Assembly (NCBI GenBank): GCA_030642025.1
Contig: DAOWOO010000126.1
Span: forward strand, 1 to 5,279
Reading direction: 5' to 3'
Length of the DNA stretch: 5,279 bases
From: Candidatus Zixiibacteriota bacterium
Lineage (GTDB): Bacteria > Zixibacteria > MSB-5A5 > GN15 > PGXB01
Shown: one piece after another, positions 1 through 5,234 of the stretch
Layout: each line of letters opens with the position of its first letter
How positions within the stretch are numbered: position 1 is the first letter of the stretch
The notes under the pieces: model-generated
What the model saw: only the letters and a program-made list of their open reading frames with translations
The model's database searches: none
Told to the model about the DNA's origin: nothing
Translations under genes and position numbers: made by a program

Positions 1-1707
1 GACCGCCTGGATATTCCACGCCGGATGATGTCGCACGGCGCCTATATGAGTGCGGCTGACTACCTCGAACCGATATATTTAGAGGACCCTTCCAGTCGGC
101 GGGTGATCGATCTTTTAATGACGTGCTACCTGGAACTCAAGGCATATCCCCGTGCGGAAGCGATGCTCCGGAGGTACCTTGAGTCCAACCCCGGGGAATT
201 CCGGTACCGGATGCGCCTGTTCGGAATTGCTCTGAAAAGCGGTAATGATTCACTGGTGGATGTTACTATCAATGAGGTCCGGCGGAGTTTTCCCGATAAC
301 CCGGATGCCTTCCGTCCTCTGATACTGCTTTTAAAGCAGCATCGCCATGCCGACAGGGCTATGGATTTAATCATGCAGTGCCGCGCTGATTTCAACAATG
401 ATAAACTGTTTATTCTCGATGCCGCCTCGGTCTATGAAATGCGGCAGGAGTATAAAAAGGCGGTCGTCGAATATATTCGCCTGGCCGATGCCGACAGTAC
501 TCGTCTTACGGCGGCCGAGCGCAATATGGCGTCGCTGATTCGTTTCCCCGGTGCGGCGGCTGACGTTGTCGAGGCGCTGGAGGCGGCGCTTGACAGTATG
601 CCGGAAAACAGTTTTGCGCTGAAGATGATACTTGAAGCATACTCCGGAAATAATCAGTACGAAAAGGCATTTGATATAGCCATTCGGCTGGATTCGCTGA
701 CCGGCGGCAGCGGACAGGAACTTTTCAGTTACATGTTGCGCTGCCATGAACGTAAACTCCACCGCCAGGTGGCTGAAATTGCCGAGTACCTCGACCGTAT
801 GTATGTCGATGCCAAGGCGGCTATGCACTATCGGTTTCTTTATGCCGAAGCATTGGTCGGGCTGGGACATTATGACAGCGCTCTTACTCAATATGCCGAC
901 CTGTCCGAATCCGATATGAGTCCGCGCAATAAGGTCGAAGCGCTCTTTGAAATCGGCAATGTTTACCGCTACCATCTGTTCGAATATGATTCGGCGGCGT
1001 ACTATTATCATCAGGCGGCGGGAAAATACCGGGGCGCACTCAGTATTCTGGCCTTATACGAACTGGCCGAACTGAACCTGGTCAGGGGAAATCTTCAGGC
1101 GGCCGGGGAAGCTTTTAGATCATTAAAAACCAAGCGCCTGTCTGATCTGCAGGATGAAAAAGTTGACTATAAAATGGCGAGGATTGCGTTTTTCAAGCAG
1201 GATTACCCCAAGGCGGAACTTCTATTTCGCAAGCATATTGAAGCGCACCCACGGGGGTTTTATGTCAACGACGCTTTAATGCACAGCCTGATAATCGGTG
1301 AGAATGTGATTAATGCACCGGACGCCCTGAAGGCATACGCCGAAATGGAATATTTCAAAGTGAAACTAATGCCGGATTCGGTGGAAAACAGGCTGAAACT
1401 TATACGAGATATGCCGTACTCCGCTCTGACCGGCCTGGCCGGATTGAAGCTGGCTGAGTTTTATTCGGAGATTTCCGATACGGCATCGGCCTTTGAAGTC
1501 ATCGCCGATATGGAGGAGCGCTTGCTGGATGATTATTACTATCCCTATTGCTTGAAATTGAAGGGAGATATATATTATTCATTCGAAATATTCGATCATG
1601 CGGCCGAGATTTATCGGATAATTCTTGAAACTTATGATATTTATCCGTTTATTGGCGAGGTTCGCGACCGGTTGCAGATTCTTGAAAAACGCCGTCTTCC
1701 CGGATAA
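1..1707 (+). CDS. TPR-repeat protein, 5'-partial (C-terminal 568 residues)
   Basis: The reading frame is open from the first base and ends with TAA at 1705-1707. The first ATG (base 25) has no ribosome binding site in view and falls inside helical-repeat sequence, so the real start is probably upstream. The protein is almost wholly alpha-helical with degenerate TPR units. The clearest (numbered from base 1) are near residues 275-305, 310-342, 388-418 and 510-545, with the typical small/aromatic pattern such as ALVGLGHYDSALTQY, ARIAFFKQDYPKAELLF and GDIYYSFEIFDHAAEIY. There are no membrane segments and no catalytic motif in the visible part. TPR arrays are protein-protein scaffolds; the partner cannot be named. 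A signal peptide or lipobox, if present, would lie outside the window. It converges with the small minus-strand gene, 2 bases between stops, and shares a terminator with it. The TPR call is firm; the function is unknown. Confidence 0.88.
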   Translation, partial: DRLDIPRRMMSHGAYMSAADYLEPIYLEDPSSRRVIDLLMTCYLELKAYPRAEAMLRRYLESNPGEFRYRMRLFGIALKSGNDSLVDVTINEVRRSFPDNPDAFRPLILLLKQHRHADRAMDLIMQCRADFNNDKLFILDAASVYEMRQEYKKAVVEYIRLADADSTRLTAAERNMASLIRFPGAAADVVEALEAALDSMPENSFALKMILEAYSGNNQYEKAFDIAIRLDSLTGGSGQELFSYMLRCHERKLHRQVAEIAEYLDRMYVDAKAAMHYRFLYAEALVGLGHYDSALTQYADLSESDMSPRNKVEALFEIGNVYRYHLFEYDSAAYYYHQAAGKYRGALSILALYELAELNLVRGNLQAAGEAFRSLKTKRLSDLQDEKVDYKMARIAFFKQDYPKAELLFRKHIEAHPRGFYVNDALMHSLIIGENVINAPDALKAYAEMEYFKVKLMPDSVENRLKLIRDMPYSALTGLAGLKLAEFYSEISDTASAFEVIADMEERLLDDYYYPYCLKLKGDIYYSFEIFDHAAEIYRIILETYDIYPFIGEVRDRLQILEKRRLPG

Positions 1708-1733
1708 AATCAATATTCGGTCAGGCGTTTTTC
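1684..1733. terminator. Bidirectional intrinsic terminator at convergent gene ends
   Basis: A perfect 10-bp inverted repeat, GAAAAACGCC (1684-1693) and GGCGTTTTTC (1724-1733), encloses a second 7-bp stem, CCGGATA (1700-1706) with TATTCGG (1714-1720, one G-T wobble), closed by a 7-base loop. A-tracts on one side and T-tracts on the other give a terminator shape when read in either direction. The stop codons of the TPR gene (1705-1707) and of the minus-strand gene (1712-1710) lie in the hairpin apex. The T-run is only five bases and is part of the stem, and the inner and outer stems are separated by an asymmetric bulge, so efficiency cannot be judged from sequence. Confidence 0.75.
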
Positions 1734-1961
1734 CTCGTCGGCCTTCAGGGATTCCACCTGGCTTTCAAGATTATGAACCTTCTGCTCAAACTTTTCCTTT
1801 GTTTTCAGCTTTATTTTGGATGTGGTTCTGATTAGAAGGGCCAGAGAAATAAGCATGAACAAAACGGAATTAATCTGTCGGAAGATATTGCCGTAGTTGA
1901 ATATGGTATCCATGAAGGCGGCGATGCCGAGAAAAAACAATATAGCGCACCAGGTAAACAT
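1710..1961 (-). CDS. Small two-helix membrane protein with coiled-coil tail, unnamed
   Basis: An 83-residue protein. The ATG at 1961-1959 is preceded by GTGAGG five bases upstream, a good ribosome binding site that supports both the start and the reality of the gene. Residues about 2-18 and 29-46 are hydrophobic and read as two transmembrane helices separated by a short polar turn (NYGNIFRQ). Residues about 47-83 are highly charged with heptad-like spacing (KFEQKVHNLESQVESLK) and predict a cytoplasmic or periplasmic coiled coil. I do not recognise a family; small helical-hairpin envelope proteins of this shape are often regulators or scaffolds, but that is only analogy. It is convergent with the TPR gene and divergent from the DUF2723 gene, so it forms its own transcription unit. 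Existence is likely, function unknown. Confidence 0.72.
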   Translation of the reverse strand: MFTWCAILFFLGIAAFMDTIFNYGNIFRQINSVLFMLISLALLIRTTSKIKLKTKEKFEQKVHNLESQVESLKADEEKRLTEY

Positions 1962-1966
1962 AAAGA

Positions 1967-1972
1967 CCTCAC
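1967..1972 (-). promoter_or_regulatory. Ribosome binding site of the small membrane protein
   Basis: On the minus strand this reads GTGAGG, five bases before the ATG at 1961-1959. It fixes the start of the 83-residue gene. Confidence 0.65.
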
Positions 1973-1983
1973 TTTTTTTCAGC

Positions 1984-2001
1984 CTCCGCCCTGTGACGGA
2001 G
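1984..2001 (-). other. Hairpin upstream of the small membrane protein gene
   Basis: On the minus strand, CTCCGTC, a four-base loop ACAG, and GGCGGAG form a 7-bp stem with one G-T wobble. The plus-strand version has a C-A mismatch and is weaker, so the structure favours minus-strand RNA. It is followed by an A-run and then the ribosome binding site. It overlaps the candidate -10 at 2000-2005, so both cannot act as described if transcription starts there. Confidence 0.4.
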
Positions 2002-2005
2002 TATA
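2000..2005 (-). promoter_or_regulatory. Candidate -10 box for the small membrane protein gene
   Basis: Minus-strand TATACT matches the sigma-70 -10 consensus at five of six positions and would give a leader of about 30 bases. No convincing -35 lies 16-18 bases upstream, so this is a weak call. Confidence 0.25.
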
Positions 2006-2013
2006 AATTTAGG

Positions 2014-2043
2014 TTGTCGAATAAGCTTTTGTGCTTATATTTG
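2014..2043 (+). promoter_or_regulatory. Promoter of the DUF2723 gene
   Basis: TTGTCG (2014-2019, four of six to the -35 consensus), a 16-base spacer, then TATATT (2036-2041, five of six to the -10 consensus). The same bases also read TATATTTG (2036-2043), which fits the Bacteroidota TAnnTTTG motif, with a TTG 19 bases upstream of it. Expected start of transcription is near base 2048, giving a leader of about 70 bases. Confidence 0.5.
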
Positions 2044-2089
2044 ACCGATGTTATCCCGTGAGATAAACCGCTAATTTAGATTATCGGTC
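2043..2089 (+). promoter_or_regulatory. Structured leader / operator-like repeats before the DUF2723 gene
   Basis: GACCGAT (2043-2049) and ATCGGTC (2083-2089) are perfect inverted repeats. Nested inside is a second one, TTATC (2051-2055) with GATAA (2062-2066), part of a 16-base near-palindrome at 2051-2066. Read as RNA this is a branched or bulged hairpin sitting between the promoter and the ribosome binding site; read as DNA the inner near-palindrome could be a repressor site just downstream of the promoter. No known riboswitch class is recognised. Confidence 0.4.
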
Positions 2090-2106
2090 GGTAGAATTTT
2101 GACTTT

Positions 2107-2112
2107 AGGAGG
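2107..2112 (+). promoter_or_regulatory. Strong Shine-Dalgarno site of the DUF2723 gene
   Basis: AGGAGG lies 5 bases before TTG (2118) and 11 bases before ATG (2124). The spacing favours the TTG start slightly. The full consensus site is informative about the organism, since typical Bacteroidota make little use of this signal. Confidence 0.75.
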
Positions 2113-2117
2113 TCGGC

Positions 2118-4844
2118 TTGGAGATGCAAATAGATAACCGTGTGAAAACCTTCGATAAGACTAACGCCGTTATCGGCATATTCATTTTCCTGTTCACATT
2201 CATAGTCTACCGCATGACCGTTGCGCCTACCCTTTCTTTCTGGGATTGCGGAGAATTTATAGCCTGTTCGTATATTCTCGGAGTACCCCATCCGCCGGGA
2301 ACGCCGCTGTTTATCCTTATCGGGCGGGTCTTCTCAATCCTGCCGATTGCCGGTGATATATGCCTTCGCGTAAACCTGATATCGGTCATATCATCAGCCG
2401 CAACGGCCCTGTTCGGATACCTGGCCGTGGTCAGGATTATTGCCTTCTGGTATCGTGACAGTGATTTTTCCGGCTGGAAAAGAATTATCGCCTATATCGG
2501 CGGAATCAGCGGATCGCTTTTTATGGCCTTTTCGAATACCAACTGGGGCAACTCGGTTGAAGCTGAAGTCTATGGTCTTTCTATGTGCCTGATGACGGCT
2601 ATTATCTGGTTGTCACTGAAATATTTCGTCAGCCGGGAACGCTCACATCAGAAACGGATAATTATTACGGTCAGTTACGTGGCCATGCTGGGTGTGGGAA
2701 TTCACCTTACAACTTTCCTGGTCATGCCGATTGCGGCCATTTATTTCATCCTGAAAAAAGACGCGCCACGCAAAGCCTGGGTTGCTATCTGCAGTTTCTT
2801 TGCGCTGGAGCTTTTATTTATCCTGCTTTTGTCTGATGGACGAGGAGGATATAACGCCTTTATCGCTGTCACGCTGGTGATGCTGGCGATACTGGCATTT
2901 TTGGTATATAAGTACATCAACTGGCCGATACTGATCGCCATCGGGGCTTTTTCCATGATTATGATCGGTTTCTGGCCATTTATCTACGGAATGGTCGGCG
3001 GGGCCGTTTTATTGATTATCTGCGGCCTGGTTAGAAAAGATTCCGACTGGAGAACCGGGCTGTTGATATTGATGATCGCCATTATCGGGTTTTCGGTGCA
3101 TGCCTTTATTCCGATACGATCATCGCTGAATCCGAGGATTGACGAAAACCGCACCTCGCGGAGTTTCAGTACCTTTGTCAATTTCCTCGACCGTAAGCAG
3201 TATATCAAAGTTTCAATGGTGGAGCGGATGTTCCAGCGCCGGGCCGAATTAAAAAACCAATTTGGGCGTCACCCGCATATGGGGTTCTGGAGTTATTTTG
3301 AAAAGGAATACGGTTTTACCAGGTTCTTCGGGGTGATATTTATACTTGGGCTCTTTGGGATTTATTTTGCCGTTATGCGAAAAGTAGAAATCGGTCTGCC
3401 GTTTCTGACATTACTTCTTTTAGCCTCGGTGGGGCTTATCTTGTACATGAATTTCGCCGACGGCATTCAATACAATGCCCGCACCGGCGATGCCTATCTT
3501 GAAGTCCGCGACCGGAATTACTTTTTCACGCCCGCCTTTATGTATTTCGGACTGGCTATCGGTCTGGGCGTGGCGGCCGTAATGGAAACAATCAGGGAGA
3601 GTATGTCACGCGGCTCAATGGTCAGGTATAAGAGACCGGCTATGGTTATATCTTCGCTTCTGGTGCTCCTGCCCGGTTTTGCGCTGGCCGATAACTATTT
3701 TGAAAACAATCATTCCAATAACTATTTTCCGTATATCTACTCATATAATGTTCTTAATAACTGCGGCGATGATGCTATTCTGTTCACATCGGGCGATAAC
3801 GACACTTTTCCGCTCTGGTGTGTGCAGGAGGTATACGAAATGCGCAAGGATGTCCGGGTGGTGAACCTGTCGCTGTTCAATACCGACTGGTATGTTTACC
3901 AGATGAAGCATTTTTACGATGTCCCGATAACGCTGACCGATAACCAGATTCTCTGGCATCCTTTTGAATTTCAGGGGCAGGAAATGCAGCGTCCGAAAGA
4001 GTGGTTCTATGACCGCGCCCGTAAACGCCGAACATACCTGATGCCGTCACCGTATGAAGGCAGAATTGTCAAGCTGCAGGATATGATGGTCGATGAGGTC
4101 GTCCTCAACAATAAATTCAAGGTGCCGGTCTGCTTTACCTCGGAGCCGTATGCCGAGTCGCCGCTGAATCTTCGGGATATGGCCGTATCAATCGGGACGG
4201 TTTACAAACTGGAAAGGGAAGCGCCGAAAAGGCGGATTAATGCCGAGGAAGGCTACCGGATGTTCACCGAGGTTTTCAAATGGGACGGGCTGAATGATCT
4301 GGAAATACCAAGAAATGAGAACACCACCGGGGTAATGATGACCTTCGGCTTCAATGCCCTGCGTATCGCCGAGGAATTCCGGCGTACTGACCGGATGGAT
4401 AGGGCCAGGGAAATGCTGACCTTTATAATCGACAAGTATCCGGAGTTTTTCCAGTCGTATATGACTTTGGCCGGATATTATGATATGGATGGCGATACCG
4501 CCGCCGCCGACAGCGTCCTGATGCAGTTGGAAGGCGTTATGACAACTCTGCATGAAAATAATCCCGGCAATATCTTTTATATTCAGGATCTGGGTCTGGT
4601 CAAACATTACCTGGGGAGATCCGAGGAAGGACTGGCGTATCTCTGGAAAGCGTTTGAAATGAACTCCAGCAATGGCTACGGCTACCAGAAACTGATGCGG
4701 GTTCTCTATGATCTTCAGCGATCGTCTGAGATGGTAAGAGCCACCAAGATGCACGCCAATTACAAGAGAAATCTACAGGATCCGATGGTAAAACAATTAC
4801 TTGGCGCCGCCCAGGCAACCCCGCCGCCGCAACTTAGCCCATGA
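2118..4844 (+). CDS. DUF2723 membrane glycosyltransferase (TMEM260-like, GT-C type) with C-terminal TPR-like tail
   Basis: A complete 908-residue protein. TTG 2118 is chosen for its 5-base spacing from AGGAGG; ATG 2124 (two residues shorter) is the alternative. After the first helix (about 19-37) come the family signatures: FWDCGEF (41-47, acidic D43 and E46), HPPGTPL (58-64) and NSVEAEVYG (145-153). About a dozen membrane helices run to residue ~525, with EVRDRNYFF at 462-470. A soluble, probably periplasmic region follows with LFTSGDNDTFPLW (555-567) and VVNLSLFNTDWY (581-592), and residues ~740-885 are TPR-like helices. DUF2723 (PF11028) contains TMEM260, a eukaryotic O-mannosyltransferase; the D-x-G-E first-loop motif resembles the catalytic loop of GT-C enzymes that use polyprenyl-phosphate sugars. 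By inference this enzyme glycosylates envelope proteins or lipids; acceptor and sugar are unknown. It has its own promoter and appears monocistronic. Confidence 0.93.
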   Translation: MEMQIDNRVKTFDKTNAVIGIFIFLFTFIVYRMTVAPTLSFWDCGEFIACSYILGVPHPPGTPLFILIGRVFSILPIAGDICLRVNLISVISSAATALFGYLAVVRIIAFWYRDSDFSGWKRIIAYIGGISGSLFMAFSNTNWGNSVEAEVYGLSMCLMTAIIWLSLKYFVSRERSHQKRIIITVSYVAMLGVGIHLTTFLVMPIAAIYFILKKDAPRKAWVAICSFFALELLFILLLSDGRGGYNAFIAVTLVMLAILAFLVYKYINWPILIAIGAFSMIMIGFWPFIYGMVGGAVLLIICGLVRKDSDWRTGLLILMIAIIGFSVHAFIPIRSSLNPRIDENRTSRSFSTFVNFLDRKQYIKVSMVERMFQRRAELKNQFGRHPHMGFWSYFEKEYGFTRFFGVIFILGLFGIYFAVMRKVEIGLPFLTLLLLASVGLILYMNFADGIQYNARTGDAYLEVRDRNYFFTPAFMYFGLAIGLGVAAVMETIRESMSRGSMVRYKRPAMVISSLLVLLPGFALADNYFENNHSNNYFPYIYSYNVLNNCGDDAILFTSGDNDTFPLWCVQEVYEMRKDVRVVNLSLFNTDWYVYQMKHFYDVPITLTDNQILWHPFEFQGQEMQRPKEWFYDRARKRRTYLMPSPYEGRIVKLQDMMVDEVVLNNKFKVPVCFTSEPYAESPLNLRDMAVSIGTVYKLEREAPKRRINAEEGYRMFTEVFKWDGLNDLEIPRNENTTGVMMTFGFNALRIAEEFRRTDRMDRAREMLTFIIDKYPEFFQSYMTLAGYYDMDGDTAAADSVLMQLEGVMTTLHENNPGNIFYIQDLGLVKHYLGRSEEGLAYLWKAFEMNSSNGYGYQKLMRVLYDLQRSSEMVRATKMHANYKRNLQDPMVKQLLGAAQATPPPQLSP

Positions 4845-4861
4845 TCCTGTCACGGCGGCGG
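4821..4861 (+). other. GC-rich inverted repeat spanning the DUF2723 stop codon
   Basis: CCGCCGCCG (4821-4829) and CGGCGGCGG (4853-4861) are perfect 9-bp inverted repeats with a 23-base loop that contains the TGA stop (4842-4844). It could stall polymerase or protect the mRNA 3' end, but there is no T-run after it, so it is not a standard intrinsic terminator. The left arm also encodes the proline run near the C-terminus, and simple GCC repetition may explain the symmetry. Confidence 0.3.
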
Positions 4862-4866
4862 CCCGG

Positions 4867-4998
4867 TTATGATATGAAAATATAGCTGTTATTCCGGCGG
4901 TACTTCCCCTGCGAGCGGTTCATCATCTTTTCCTCGATGAACAACCTTCGGATTGCGCAGTAGTCATCATAGAACGATAAAATTATCCTTTTAAGTCG
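4867..4998 (-). other. Possible tiny minus-strand gene or gene remnant
   Basis: A minus-strand frame is open from 4998 to the TAA at 4869-4867 and reads like protein (FYDDYCAIRRLFIEEK followed by a basic stretch), with codons of the same GC-ending style as the neighbouring genes. No standard start codon sits correctly behind the AAGGA at 4990-4986. The best initiation is ATG at 4926, with GAGG five bases upstream, giving the 19-residue MMNRSQGKYRRNNSYIFIS. A promoter lies just upstream at 5007-5035. It may be a small protein, the end of a decayed gene, or the body of a small RNA. I do not recognise the sequence, and chance is a real possibility at this length. Confidence 0.25.
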
Positions 4999-5006
4999 TT
5001 ATAGGT

Positions 5007-5024
5007 ATTATACGGCATTATACG
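5007..5024. repeat. Tandem 8-base direct repeat with one-helical-turn spacing
   Basis: ATTATACG occurs at 5007-5014 and again at 5017-5024, a 10-base period that would put both copies on the same face of the DNA. It coincides with the two minus-strand TATAAT boxes, so it may be a duplicated -10 region or a paired regulator site. Confidence 0.5.
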
Positions 5025-5035
5025 ATATAAATCAA
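5007..5035 (-). promoter_or_regulatory. Minus-strand sigma-70-like promoter
   Basis: On the minus strand, TTGATT (5035-5030, four of six) is followed by a 17-base spacer and a perfect TATAAT (5012-5007). A second perfect TATAAT lies ten bases upstream (5022-5017) but lacks a good -35. Transcription would begin near base 5000 and run toward the DUF2723 gene end. Confidence 0.45.
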
Positions 5036-5071
5036 TATTTTGTTGGTAGTCTCCCACTTTAATGATTTAAC

Positions 5072-5100
5072 TTGACAAATACTATACTACAAAGTATTGA
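5072..5100 (+). promoter_or_regulatory. Upstream plus-strand promoter overlapped by a palindromic operator-like site
   Basis: A perfect TTGACA (5072-5077), a 17-base spacer and TATTGA (5095-5100, three of six). The inverted repeat AATACT (5078-5083) and AGTATT (5093-5098), nine bases apart, fills the space between -35 and -10, where a dimeric repressor would block polymerase. The -10 is weak, so a repressor- or activator-controlled promoter is plausible. The regulator is not identifiable. Confidence 0.45.
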
Positions 5101-5148
5101 GTTAGCTGTGTGATTGTGGAACAGTGGGCAAAAGATCGCGTTAAGCTA

Positions 5149-5177
5149 TTGACCGATTATAGCTTTGTTATTATATT
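5149..5177 (+). promoter_or_regulatory. Promoter of the gene at the right edge
   Basis: TTGACC (5149-5154, five of six), an exact 17-base spacer and TATATT (5172-5177, five of six). Transcription would start near 5184, about 50 bases before ATG 5235. This is the best-matching promoter in the window. Confidence 0.6.
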
Positions 5178-5234
5178 GGTATTAGGCTGGTGGACAAGAA
5201 TTTAAAATTAAACTTAACCTTAGAAGAGTTTAAT

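Larger units (their letters stand above)
4845..5234. other. Long intergenic region with promoters in both directions, no large gene
   Basis: About 390 bases between the DUF2723 stop and the next start. The first ~125 bases keep gene-like GC content and contain a short open frame on the minus strand. From about 4975 the sequence becomes AT-rich and carries a minus-strand promoter, a 10-base-period direct repeat, a palindrome over a plus-strand promoter, and a second plus-strand promoter. No tRNA, ncRNA family or insertion-sequence end is recognised. Confidence 0.6.

Noticed and set aside
367..1011. Open frame of 214 codons on the minus strand
   Set aside because: It lies fully inside the TPR gene on the opposite strand; the plus-strand frame has clear TPR repeats, and the antisense product has no recognisable domain or ribosome binding site.
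1625..1831. Plus-strand open frame of 68 codons bridging the TPR gene end
   Set aside because: It overlaps the TPR gene and runs antisense through the small membrane protein and the shared terminator. The product shows no membrane or repeat pattern and the start has no ribosome binding site.
4188..4754. Open frame of 188 codons on the minus strand
   Set aside because: Antisense to the C-terminal part of the DUF2723 gene, with no domain signal; a shadow of the real coding frame.
2118..4844. A possible bacterial STT3/PglB-type oligosaccharyltransferase
   Set aside because: The WWDxG motif of that family is absent; the FWDCGEF, HPPG and GDNDTF motifs fit DUF2723 instead.
4926..4970. Minus-strand 15-codon frame starting ATG ATG at 4970
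   Set aside because: The nearest ribosome binding site is about 15 bases away, too far, and the product is too short and nondescript to support.
2041..5157. The 9-mer TTGACCGAT shared by the DUF2723 leader (2041-2049) and the edge-gene promoter (5149-5157)
   Set aside because: Several dozen repeated 9-mers are expected by chance in a window this size, and the two copies have different positions relative to their promoters.
5116..5205. GTG-started frame of 29 codons with a hydrophobic, tryptophan-containing stretch (leader-peptide-like)
   Set aside because: There is no ribosome binding site, and its hydrophobic half coincides with the -10 of the proximal promoter; AT-rich DNA yields hydrophobic residues by chance.
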